From JBCCTX01 sp964652565 (GTDB lineage Bacteria; Bacteroidota; Bacteroidia; J057), in the NCBI GenBank assembly GCA_964652565.1, contig CAZZEC010000009.1, positions 1 to 64,000 on the forward strand: a stretch of 64,000 bases of DNA. The letters are read 5' to 3'. The notes under the pieces are model-generated. The model was not told where the DNA came from. It saw only the letters and a program-made list of their open reading frames with translations, and ran no database searches. Below, in pieces: positions 43,201-47,687 of the stretch (positions are counted from its first letter, which is position 1; the number at the start of each line of letters is the position of its first letter). The position numbers and the translations under genes were made by a program.

Positions 43201-46200
43201 TGTATGTTAATGTTGAACGAAATGGAGAGCGTACACTGGAATCTGTAAATACGACATTGCCAGGTATTGTTGATGGAAATATTGCCTGGGGCGATTATAA
43301 TAATGATGGGTTTATGGATATGTTGGTTATGGGTTTTTCCTCGAAGCTGGGAATAGATATATCCAGAGTCTATAGAAATAACCAGAATGGAAATTTTGGA
43401 TCTAAACTGGAGCCTTTGGGTGGGGGATTGCGAGGAAGTAGTGCTGCCTGGGGAGATTACGATAGTGATGGTGATTTGGACGTTGCTATTACCGGAAGTG
43501 CTGATATTGATAAAAAAACGGTAATTTTTGAAAATCGATTTAATGAAGTGCAAGGTAATGAACTAGTATTTAGAGAAATTTCTTCGACTAGAGATTCTTT
43601 AGTTCAAGTAAGTGATGGTACTATCCGATGGGGAGATTATGATAATGATGGAGACCTGGACCTTTTAATCTGTGGTGAAGATCTTAGTGGGGGGCTTCAT
43701 ACTAAGATCTATGAGAATTTGGGTAATGGCCAATTCACTGAAGATAAAAATGCCAACTTACCGGGTATTGTGGATGGAGAGGCAATTTGGGGAGATTATG
43801 ATGAAGATGGGACCATGGATGTACTGTTAAGTGGTAGGAATGGACCAGATGAAAATGATCGAACTACCCGCCTCTATATATACAATAGCTTTTTGTCTAC
43901 ATTTTCCTATGATAATATTGCAAGCGATGTCCTGCAAGATGTCAATGATCAAGTCAGTATTGCCTTTGCAGACTATGATAGGAATGGGCTATTAGATATT
44001 TTTATCGCAGGAAGAGCAGACGGTCCAGATACCACTCGTGTTTTTAATATTTATCAAAATAAGATAGGCGTGCTACCGAATTTCCCTGAGCCCCCTATCG
44101 ATCTCACCGTTACTGAGGTAAGGTCAGGTCCTGACAATACCTTTGAATTGGATCTATCCTGGAGTCCTGCGGACTCTTCAGTTATCACAAGTGGATATTC
44201 ATATAACCTTGTATTTACTTCATCAGGAGCCAATCAATTTATTTTCCCACCTATGGCCGATACAATTGACGGATTCCGTAGGATAGTAAATCTGGGAAAT
44301 GTTAATCAAAATGGAAGTTGGACGATAAAGGAATTGCCTGAAGGATCTTACAGGTGGTCTGTTCAATCAATAGATCAATCTTATCAAGGGTCCGATTTTG
44401 CTGCATGGGCTCCTTTGACATTGGAGATCCCAAGTTATGAGGATCGAACGAATGATGTGTTTGAAACGACTCCTGTAGGGTTAGCCAATGGCTCAGTTTC
44501 TATTGGAGATGTAGATAATGATGAAGACCTTGATTTTATTATTACAGGTGAAGATCAATTTGGGAAAGCACATTCTACATTATACATCTACTCGAGAACC
44601 AATACACAATACCAAATAGCTCCTTTCTCAGACAGACTCATGGGAGTGAAGAGAAGTGGGTCAGATTGGGCAGATTATGATTTGGATGGTGATTTAGATT
44701 TATTACTTAGTGGAGCAGATACACTGGATCAGGCATGTACCAAAATATATCGCAATTTGGGAGGGGGAAATTTTGTAGAGGATTCGGTCGCGTCTAACAA
44801 CTTACCTCAACTTGTGGATGCCAGTGTAGATTGGGGAGATTTTAATAATGATGGCTTTGAAGATATACTAATATCAGGGAACGAACCCGTCCGTGGTAAA
44901 ATTACAGCCGTATACAGGAATGAAGGAAATGGATTATTTACCCGATTACGAAGACCGTTTGGACCAGATTCAAATCAGGATTTCGAGGCTGTAGACAAGG
45001 GTAGTGTAGCATGGGGTGATTATAATAAGGATGGTCATCTGGATTTTATTATATCTGGACAAGATGAAGAAGGAGATCCATTTACAGCTATATATAGAAA
45101 TACATTTTTGGAAGATGAAGTAGATAATCAATTTTCGAGGGTAGATCTCACAAATGCCGATGTATTTGATAGTAGTGTTGATTGGGGGGATGTAAATAAT
45201 GACGGGTTCCTGGATGTGATAATATCTGGGTTTGGAGGTCCAACAATTGGGTTGATTACGGCGATTTATATTTACGAACCTCAACTGGGAAGATTTGATC
45301 CTCAAACACTACCTATACCTAGACTACAGAAAGGTTCTGTATTCTTTGGAGATTACAATTTTGATGGATATAGGGATATCCTCATATCTGGCCAAACGGT
45401 AGACTCTACCTTGGAGGCGCAAGTAATACCCAACTCTGGAGGTATGGGATTCGGGCAGGATCTACGTTCATCAAGTAAATTGATTGGATTGACAGCCAGT
45501 AGTGGCGTATGGGGAGATTTAGAAGAACCTGATGGTAAGCTAGATATCATAATGAGCGGAGTCGATGAATCAGGGAATTATGTGTTAAAATTATATCGAA
45601 ATGAGCGAACGGGAAGGGTTAGTGAACCCCCATTACCTACAAATTTGAAAAGTGATGATGTAGGCTTATATGTTGAGTTGAGTTGGGACCCTCCACAGGA
45701 TTATGATTCTACGTTAGTAGATGGATTAACCTATAACATCATAGTAGTAAGGCAAAGAGATACCATGTTACAGGTAGCTCCAATGGCCGATACTGTGAGA
45801 GGAGTACGGAGGGTTGTAAGGTTGGGTAATGCAGGCCATCATACGGTATGGAATCTTACCCAAATTCCTACTGGTAGCTACAAATGGGGTATACAAGTAG
45901 TGGATGCTCATCATGAGGGAGGAGAGTTCGTATTTGCTGAAGAAGAATTTAGTTTTACGGCACCTTTACCGAATATCATTGATTCAAATTTTGCAGAATT
46001 CTTCCCCTGGGGAGGAGATATTGCCGAATCATGGATCGAGGTGCAGGACACTTCCCTGGTAAGAGAAGTACGTGTTGTATTTTCGCCTATTTCATCACTG
46101 GAAGAACATATACTAACCTTACAAAGAGAGGAAAATAGATATACATTCCCAATCAGAGATAATTTACCCTTGATGGACCCCGAAGGAAGGATGATAGGAA

Positions 46201-47681
46201 TAGACTACTATTTTGAAGTGCGAGGTAGGTTTGCAACCAATGAAGTCCGAACAGATAAGAAATATACCTATATCAGATTCCCCGAAGGGGTAGATGATAT
46301 GAACCTAACGGATAACACATTAATCCGCTATGGGATCGACAGGTCTTTTTACAATATTCTTTCAATTCCTTTGGAACTGACAAATACAGGAATCCAGGAT
46401 GTGTTGGATGAGTTAGGACCCTATGATAATAAAGTATGGAGAATGTTCCATACGATGAACGATGAATATGTAGAATATCGGGAATCTGAAAGTCCCTTTA
46501 CAGACTTTGAGGTAGGTAAAGGATATTGGTTGATAATAGGAAGTACTGATGGAACAAACGATGTTTTCCCAGGAGAAGGTACTACGGTACAGGTAACTGA
46601 AACTAATCCGTATGTACTTACACTCAGTCCTGGTTGGAATCAAATAGGTAACCCTTATAATTTCAATATATCGTGGAATGATGTGATAGATGATGATCTC
46701 AATCCAGGGTCAAGTACAGAACTGGAAGAATTGCGTACATTTAAATTTGCATTGAATAGTGATGCAGATGTATTAGAAAGATTCAGTGGAGGAATCGTAA
46801 TGGCGCATAGTGAAATTACACTTAAGGTTCCTGTATTTAAAAACCCCTCTGCTCAGCGTTTAAGTAATACAACTATTTCAACTACAAACACTACCATAAA
46901 CAATCCTCTACATTTTGCAAATTGGCGTGTAAGGCTATCTGTAGAAAGTGGAGGATTGATTTCTCATGCTTCATCTTTTGGTATGGATAGAAATGCGAAG
47001 CTCAGCAGGGACCCTCTGGATAGGATGCGAATGCCCAGATTTGATGATCCCAACTTTACTTACTTAGACGTTTCGTTTCATCATCCAGAATACTTCTATC
47101 CCTATTTCTCAACAGATATTATTCCAACTGCTAATACTCATATCTGGGATGTGACTGTATCATCAAATGTAGGGCGGGAATATGTCAAGATCAGCTGGGA
47201 TAATGCTTATTTTGGAAATGGAGATAAGCAGCTCATTCTGTTTGATGTTGAAAAGCAAAAGGTCATAGACATGAAACGGGATTCTGTTTACACATCGTCC
47301 TCTCCAAAGATAGACAGACCATTTAGAATTTACTATGGAGATCAGCAGTTTATTGATTCTGTATTAACACCTGATCGCATTGTACTTGGAGAAGCTTACC
47401 CTAATCCATTCGAGGAGGGCATAGCTTTTCCTTTCACGCTTGTCGAAAAAGGTAATTTAGCTAACGAAGTATATGATGTGAGTTTAAGTATTTATAACTT
47501 ATTGGGGCAACAGATATATAAGAGACAAGAGAATCAATTGAGTAGTGGATTTCAGGAATTTCTTTGGGATGGGAAGCATATATCTGGAGAACCTGTAGAT
47601 GCCGGTTCATATATCTATATGATACAGGTTTGGGATGGGGAAGAGCAGTTTCAGGCTACAGGGAGAATTATCAAACATTAA
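28227..47681 (+). CDS. Giant T9SS-exported protein: twelve seven-bladed FG-GAP propellers, each followed by an FN3-like domain
   Basis: One intact frame of 6484 codons. Residues 1-34 are a signal peptide (hydrophobic LRYLVNILLIFGMC, cleavage near IGQ). Residues 35-5912 are twelve consecutive units of 480-512 residues. Each unit has seven FG-GAP/VCBS repeats of about 50 aa with a WGDYDNDGDLDLLISG-type core, then one FN3-like domain of about 100 aa with two fixed signatures: WxPP...YTYN early and Y(F/Y)WSVQAID(Q/x)xFEGSxF late. FN3 domains start near residues 413, 891, 1366, 1853, 2346, 2833, 3317, 3807, 4287, 4784, 5288 and 5800. All 84 blade loops keep the final Asp of the DxDxDGxxD calcium loop. 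Residues 5913-6387 are non-repetitive and 6388-6484 are a T9SS type A sorting domain (YPNPF, GSYIYMI). By family analogy it is a surface adhesin or stalk; ligand unknown. Confidence 0.95.
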   Translation: MPVLHQLKYLANSFLRYLVNILLIFGMCTRLVIGQFSEATLTYLDTSYHPGFLEAELVWGDFNYDGRGDLFVSGISYDSAIVAQIYLANTSNILELDTVRSLSFIPLSDAQSSICDIDNDGNPDLFYTGIDSLGNYQVLLYTFDGDQFEQNVRSTQNVIPLINGDSEWADYDHDGDQDLLILGSTKDGQPATALYKNNSGILVSQDDINTTIYQLSDGSVSWVDANKDNSWDFIISGYLQNGLPLTELYLNNDDGSWQAVGASGLPNLGDSNMDIVDYDNDGDEDVLISGIGNDNSGISAIYENNGLGIFSQSTLIDTNVYQQIYWGDFTEDGRSDVLLWGKRDSIYTLSIYSQVPSQPLSFTSLIVLDTLDQGSVVVIDGEKNGTLDILLTGRRDSVFWRGYANDAVNSTIPVAPQNLLFTQIGTKGIFTWNNINEVNYSFYLKEIVSNSYLYSTLADTLSGYRRTLNVDRNYRQGQWSIDSLPEGSYTFGIQAIDRSREASAFSRINFRVQPLSFSDQTTSYLDPTLPGLKNTRVTHADVDLDGDLDLAFMGENEGSIITQILYNEIQATPKYISSSINVLGLTRGDMSWDDYDLDNDLDLLICGWDGTQRRTLLYQNNVEAGTFTQTDFSFIGVDSATISWGDYDNDGDSDILLTGFDGTTWISELYENDLQGFTRTPIVNTLLNEYSRHSAKWVDYDRDGDLDIWVTGLLQGVRRSQIIQNDGGVLSQSGIPNLNGVPLGQIEVADFNLDNYPDILLVGSGEALLYKNISAGTFALVNTGLTGLDLGSASWGDYDNDEDPDLIFTGSTNSADTLRKTLLYKNQGNDTFLEDVISSSQFPQLGGGSVASWLDVNNNRELDLVLSGKTDSGLHTFVYVNLDMSTPTDPGIPTQLNTKVLPNGDIKFTWQPPDIGQAYTYNLFITTTVLGADVKSPSADINSGERWVKGLGNVGNANSWIWRSPSPGDYVWSVQAIDQDFEGSSFANPQFFSIKNPEFSIDSSFNIPGLSNATASWGDLDCDGDLDLAILGGDGTGPFTGIYRHEENHTFSLINFVLPQMSNGDIDWGDYNNDGYLDLILSGIGDTGGETMIYKNDANGNLAQISDNLLDVFDSSVEWGDYDNDGDLDILITGVSSGRSWTKVYRNESNDQFVDIEADFDTIRSGNATFGDYDNDNDLDILMSGNRFGSVYENQEGVFVKKVFLRKMINSDAEWGDYNNDGFLDVFLSGLETENGGDKQVIVYRNVPRNDGTRSFQQVVVLPGLENGDLSLGDYTGDGWLDILVSGSIEAQDYECWLFKQINGQFVLDSLNTRSLSDIGNGSISNWADINADGKLDLLLTGQKEDGSRAAELYYNELGENTFSFGSPGNLISEQVNRKILLQWEAPPEGNPDRYTYALYVGNQSQLSTPQGAISIKNPHSDLSTGARKVVKWGEISQTSYTIDELVEGTYYWSVQAIDKDFSGSSFFTEQSFDYKIPNFIADTASNFENNPPGLSRAIFSWVDYDTDGDLDFLLAGLNNAGQPTMVMYSNQEDNSFRLINSNFPDVYDGDVAWADYDHDGDPDVLITGNSTGGPITRLYQNDLGVFNEVNTNFEPLSESSVAWGDLDNDGDKDLILIGRDENGVAKTILYRNESFTEFVEIKHSIENIYSGDVAWGDYDRDGDFDLILSGLTNQDVPFSRLYRNNFGLFEEINPGFKQLAQSSVAWGDYNNDGLLDLLMAGRQNPSFTQIYRNLGNDAFQEIVVDVEAVSSGEVSWGDYNNDGYRDFLITGTTEEGQGFAKIYRNQQGLGFNADENSSILLPQLGEGSIGDWADVDGDGKIDVFISGKNLQNGLNDYALLKNNLNIGSSLLLPPPQQVNAQQVGDILKITWEPPSGYDADLVDGLTYAISLVPTNTGIPPLISESDPISGILYIPNNASNFNTTEISIQGLSTGEYELRVQAISSELVGSVFSDPVNVQFQAPELINVTGTIFTSSLDGIDNGESSWADVDGDGDSDLLIQGLTAGDTPITQLFLNENGSLILDNDASNVIVQVDGGSMDWGDYDNDGDVDLLICGISDNGSVTKLYTNTNGVFEEVAFEFTGVFNSDVKGVDIDRDGWLDISIIGNDGINKISKIYRNQWINNPSEPFEEINGLNIAIDNGSQAWTDVDKDGDRDVLLIGERNGGVPVVSLRLNDGQGNFSAQTGTGILALGQASAFWGELNNDGWPDLLVSGIAQNGEPVTIVYQNNQDYTFTGIEVAKIGGGDAFWGDWDEDGDWDITVLGDTLGGGTVSALFINENGTYNLKTEDSEVIEAVEGGAFLSWGDINKNGYPDLLVGGRDNMGEKVLILYQNTFENIDPKPRKPPVPANLNASQVGNSIVFSWEKPNDISYPSNLLDGLSYNVYVGLEDGDQNIQTSNSDPSTGNRYIIGRGNASQTLSWTFDDLPDATYRWGVQAIDADYEGSEFVQGEPVIFERPDWRDDTESILLSALNGIAEAEMHSGDYNSDGATDLLIMGTRNGQAFTSLYRNLAQNGQFQIINSSLPAVSNAAFDWGDYNGDGFIDLVYCGNVNGIPQTRVYINNNGIDFTNSGNNLDGVQNGDVVWLDYDNDGDLDILYMGESATGPITSLYENQSGNFIPIENDIPGLRNGSIATADYNNDGYIDFFITGTDGLGAVSRLYKNVAGSTFQVETVNIQNFQNSHSSWVDYDNDGDQDLFISGRQGGNLISRLYRNDIESNEFVSITLNIPAVSDGEIIWADLDFDGFKDVIITGEGDSGKLFQIYINDTEGDFTLDDIGSGVFNGGGLNSDVSVGDFDGNGVIDICLIGTVAPDNSLNIVLNQLSALSNISPGVPGNLSSRQRGRSVILDWNPPENGNPAISPGYTYNIFIGTDRNIANVKSPHASITSGDRWIYADGNLGSATQFELNELESGKYFWSIQSISQDYEASEFAGIDSFEYVNPVLLDSTERIFVNLPEGFTDASLAWGDYNNDNLLDLVVSGMSDNTRVTRLYRSDGKQLFNSGITTFANVSQGSLEWDDFNLDGNLDLLLTGMSDGGPVSKIYRNNGNETFTEVDELAGISNGEAKWGDCDNDGDPDIIISGLSDNDTPITQLYKNDNGNFIPDNSSDLADVSSSTLAWQDYNVDGFLDLFLAGTNTSGFPITRIYLNNTLGVLENTGQNFDNVSEGDIDWGDFNNDGLPDILVTGTIGSGPLTRVYLNNGGTSFTPFFEDEGGINGTVAWGDYNNDGYRDFLVIGSRNGQSEERIGKIYRNMAGTDFEFDEDASVLLEGVSNGDAAWADYDKDGLLDLIIAGSTQDDDGLIRFFQNEINATPSIPEIPRELKVEQSGDQIIFTWNAPQSSNPSAINGYTYNIFVNTNGENIISPLSDESGYRRIAKAGNAYYRRKWVLEGLEEGTYTWGVQSVDSKFEGSAFIDGEDFIYTDPDFEDITDLLLDDIPVISQGAMEWGDYNEDRRQDLIITGLIEGVPNTRLYRNENDGELRLSLVENSTLENVYNGDVAWGDYDNDGDLDIAISGQNTQGPFTAIYRNDEETFSMLDLDLVQVTNSALAWGDIDNDGDLDLIIAGSLANGSTVVRIYRNDRNDTFTNNLSTIPGMKDGSLAFGDYDGDLDLDILLTGDIQGTPSSQIWVNNGGGNFIQAQVVVNGIDNLQGVMNGSGSWGDYNNDGWLDILIAGASNGTNVLRVYVNNSNGTFTPIVNRAGLIEGEALWADVNNDNFLDIIMAGEQQSGLGVSIYLYSDDDNFPLDRINSEFLVSLKNGSGLALADLDLDGKLDLTVYGIQGVVEEGIFKIYRNINANQGNPLNEAPVGLTSVQNSEVVELIWQSPPGIPENIVSGLSYNIYIGRQSGDIDFQSPMADTLSGVRYVTRLGPVDGNRWRVEGLSAGRYYWSVQAIDQRYQGSPFAVESSFLYSPPDFIDETEEAFSQIPLGVTEADISWVDVTRDNQLDMFVTGASPSGRSSTLYRNTNGVFSEVETSLIDVDQGDADWADFDNNNTLDLALIGRSDTGFVFIIYRYQNNSFTRFQTLPGLSNGSVAWGDYNNDGLPDLLVTGESEDGTAKTHLYRNLIREFKDVEELDLRDVAEGRGVWGDINSDGWLDIILTGNTNTELVTEIYINDKQGGFDRIEHNLPGVEGGTVLLLDVNNNGLLDILLMGNTSGTPITNIYSNQGNNQFTLFDELNGFSVGEASWGDFNDDGFPDIALTGTSSDGATTILYRNLQGLNLEMDSLNSAALQDVSTGSSISWGDYNNDRKLDLAIAGGDPAGNGKNLILYRNVETSGNRRSGPPTNLRSIPSGEELRFTWSPPTGYLPEQVEGLTYNIYIGTSSNRDNTLSPESSIPNGFRRIIHQGNILDTTWTIKDLPSGTYFWSVQAIDPDFEGSRFAEEQVIEFSLPIYQEVFSVKDSLIGIDQAASSWGDFDNDGDLDLLAIGRSANANTAWVYRNLGNDTFQQVDFFLPKVRNGEVGWIDFDQDGFLDMIICGETSRGLITNIYRSDSANQFIDISAKLPGLRFADIDWGDFDNDGDIDIALCGVANDDGESRPISNVYLNLGGNNFTRLDLQLPGVSNGTIEWVDIDSDGRLDLFLSGNTANGSITSLRHNEGNNSFVELEVPFVSVGNSASDWGDYNNDGRPDLLIAGERSDGIYISYLYRNDDGLNFTGVDSLVGVSQGTIQWGDYNEDGFSDLLISGNTTNGITSRSKRIDIGISAIYENKAGQDLVLDSVNTPILTQIRGTGLASWVDYNDDGKLDVLIGGGINNDTLKVLTIFENIGTNNSDDRPLPPTLSNVVKGEDRVTLSWTPPGAGTGVGGYTYNLRLTDDLDTDNVVSSLSNIATGDRKIVDIGNVGSTEEWTIRDLPTGTYYWSVQAIDQEYESSAFAAIDSFDFVAARFIDVSDVALADSILGFNDGALDLGDYDNDEDLDLLISGVTDSGYVTALFENQGQSRFVKVDLNMTGVGRGDVAWGDINNDGWLDAVVTGTFDGNQTAAFLYVNVERNGERTLESVNTTLPGIVDGNIAWGDYNNDGFMDMLVMGFSSKLGIDISRVYRNNQNGNFGSKLEPLGGGLRGSSAAWGDYDSDGDLDVAITGSADIDKKTVIFENRFNEVQGNELVFREISSTRDSLVQVSDGTIRWGDYDNDGDLDLLICGEDLSGGLHTKIYENLGNGQFTEDKNANLPGIVDGEAIWGDYDEDGTMDVLLSGRNGPDENDRTTRLYIYNSFLSTFSYDNIASDVLQDVNDQVSIAFADYDRNGLLDIFIAGRADGPDTTRVFNIYQNKIGVLPNFPEPPIDLTVTEVRSGPDNTFELDLSWSPADSSVITSGYSYNLVFTSSGANQFIFPPMADTIDGFRRIVNLGNVNQNGSWTIKELPEGSYRWSVQSIDQSYQGSDFAAWAPLTLEIPSYEDRTNDVFETTPVGLANGSVSIGDVDNDEDLDFIITGEDQFGKAHSTLYIYSRTNTQYQIAPFSDRLMGVKRSGSDWADYDLDGDLDLLLSGADTLDQACTKIYRNLGGGNFVEDSVASNNLPQLVDASVDWGDFNNDGFEDILISGNEPVRGKITAVYRNEGNGLFTRLRRPFGPDSNQDFEAVDKGSVAWGDYNKDGHLDFIISGQDEEGDPFTAIYRNTFLEDEVDNQFSRVDLTNADVFDSSVDWGDVNNDGFLDVIISGFGGPTIGLITAIYIYEPQLGRFDPQTLPIPRLQKGSVFFGDYNFDGYRDILISGQTVDSTLEAQVIPNSGGMGFGQDLRSSSKLIGLTASSGVWGDLEEPDGKLDIIMSGVDESGNYVLKLYRNERTGRVSEPPLPTNLKSDDVGLYVELSWDPPQDYDSTLVDGLTYNIIVVRQRDTMLQVAPMADTVRGVRRVVRLGNAGHHTVWNLTQIPTGSYKWGIQVVDAHHEGGEFVFAEEEFSFTAPLPNIIDSNFAEFFPWGGDIAESWIEVQDTSLVREVRVVFSPISSLEEHILTLQREENRYTFPIRDNLPLMDPEGRMIGIDYYFEVRGRFATNEVRTDKKYTYIRFPEGVDDMNLTDNTLIRYGIDRSFYNILSIPLELTNTGIQDVLDELGPYDNKVWRMFHTMNDEYVEYRESESPFTDFEVGKGYWLIIGSTDGTNDVFPGEGTTVQVTETNPYVLTLSPGWNQIGNPYNFNISWNDVIDDDLNPGSSTELEELRTFKFALNSDADVLERFSGGIVMAHSEITLKVPVFKNPSAQRLSNTTISTTNTTINNPLHFANWRVRLSVESGGLISHASSFGMDRNAKLSRDPLDRMRMPRFDDPNFTYLDVSFHHPEYFYPYFSTDIIPTANTHIWDVTVSSNVGREYVKISWDNAYFGNGDKQLILFDVEKQKVIDMKRDSVYTSSSPKIDRPFRIYYGDQQFIDSVLTPDRIVLGEAYPNPFEEGIAFPFTLVEKGNLANEVYDVSLSIYNLLGQQIYKRQENQLSSGFQEFLWDGKHISGEPVDAGSYIYMIQVWDGEEQFQATGRIIKH
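28329..29768 (+). repeat. Propeller-FN3 unit 1
   Basis: Residues 35-514: seven FG-GAP blades, then an FN3-like domain from residue 413. This is the most divergent unit: blade 4 has DANKDNSWD and blade 7 DGEKNGTLD instead of the full loop, and the FN3 domain lacks the usual WxPP, having WNNI instead. Confidence 0.85.
29769..31214 (+). repeat. Propeller-FN3 unit 2
   Basis: Residues 515-996: seven blades, FN3-like domain from 891 (FTWQPPD ... WSVQAIDQDFEGSSF). Blades 2, 5, 6 and 7 have lost the loop Gly (DYDLDNDLD, DFNLDNYPD, DYDNDEDPD, DVNNNRELD). Confidence 0.88.
31215..32657 (+). repeat. Propeller-FN3 unit 3
   Basis: Residues 997-1477: seven blades, FN3-like domain from 1366 (LQWEAPPEGNP ... 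WSVQAIDKDFSGSSF). Blade 1 carries a rare Cys in its loop (DLDCDGDLD). Blade 7 has the shifted NWADINADGKLD form. Confidence 0.9.
32658..34115 (+). repeat. Propeller-FN3 unit 4
   Basis: Residues 1478-1963: seven blades with all seven calcium-type loops intact, FN3-like domain from about 1853 (ITWEPPSGYD). The late FN3 signature is degenerate here (ELRVQAISSELVGSVF). Confidence 0.9.
34116..35600 (+). repeat. Propeller-FN3 unit 5
   Basis: Residues 1964-2458: seven blades, FN3-like domain from 2346 (FSWEKPND ... WGVQAIDADYEGSEF). Blade 5 begins its loop with Glu (ELNNDGWPD), the only clear change of the first loop residue that I found among the 84. Confidence 0.88.
35601..37052 (+). repeat. Propeller-FN3 unit 6
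   Basis: Residues 2459-2942: seven blades, FN3-like domain from 2833 (LDWNPPENGNP ... WSIQSISQDYEASEF). The seventh blade is VGDFDGNGVID, preceded by an extra Gly-rich GGGLNS. Confidence 0.88.
37053..38498 (+). repeat. Propeller-FN3 unit 7
   Basis: Residues 2943-3424: seven blades, FN3-like domain from 3317 (FTWNAPQSSNP ... WGVQSVDSKFEGSAF). Blade 3 has a Cys loop (GDCDNDGDPD). Blade 7 lacks the usual shifted form (WADYDKDGLLD). Confidence 0.88.
38499..39968 (+). repeat. Propeller-FN3 unit 8
   Basis: Residues 3425-3914: seven blades, FN3-like domain from 3807 (LIWQSPPGIP ... WSVQAIDQRYQGSPF). Blade 1 has DYNEDRRQD; blade 4 has DYDGDLDLD, where Leu replaces the loop Gly. Blade 7 shows the K-type loop DLDLDGKLD. 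Confidence 0.88.
39969..41411 (+). repeat. Propeller-FN3 unit 9
   Basis: Residues 3915-4395: seven blades, FN3-like domain from 4287 (FTWSPPTGYLP ... WSVQAIDPDFEGSRF). Loop-Gly loss in blades 1, 2 and 7 (DVTRDNQLD, DFDNNNTLD, DYNNDRKLD). Confidence 0.88.
41412..42893 (+). repeat. Propeller-FN3 unit 10
   Basis: Residues 4396-4889: seven blades, all loops intact, FN3-like domain from 4784 (LSWTPPGAGTG ... WSVQAIDQEYESSAF). Blade 7 is SWVDYNDDGKLD, the typical shifted K form. Confidence 0.9.
42894..44429 (+). repeat. Propeller-FN3 unit 11
   Basis: Residues 4890-5401 (512 aa, the longest unit): seven blades, FN3-like domain from 5288 (LSWSPADSS ... WSVQSIDQSYQGSDF). The extra length comes from longer loops between blades and from a longer FN3 first strand. 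Confidence 0.88.
44430..45962 (+). repeat. Propeller-FN3 unit 12
   Basis: Residues 5402-5912: seven blades, last FN3-like domain from 5800 (LSWDPPQDYDS ... WGIQVVDAHHEGGEF). Blade 7 is irregular (WGDLEEPDGKLD, one residue longer within the loop). Next is the non-repetitive C-terminal part. Confidence 0.88.
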
Positions 47682-47687
47682 TCGTTT

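Noticed and set aside
43086..43553. 155-codon open frame on the minus strand inside the giant gene
   Set aside because: Antisense to the repeats, with Ile/Ser/Thr-rich composition typical of the reverse complement of Asp/Asn/Gly repeats. Similar minus frames (30617-30946, 40973-41272) arise at equivalent places in other units.
28329..45962. Regularly spaced short repeats that could suggest a CRISPR array or satellite DNA
   Set aside because: The repeats are codon-phased, vary mostly at synonymous sites and lie in a single continuous reading frame encoding FG-GAP motifs.
28227..47681. Giant gene as an RTX toxin or prophage tail protein
   Set aside because: It has FG-GAP propeller cores and FN3 spacers, a signal peptide and a T9SS domain. 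There are no glycine-rich nonapeptide RTX blocks, no type I secretion genes and no phage genes nearby.
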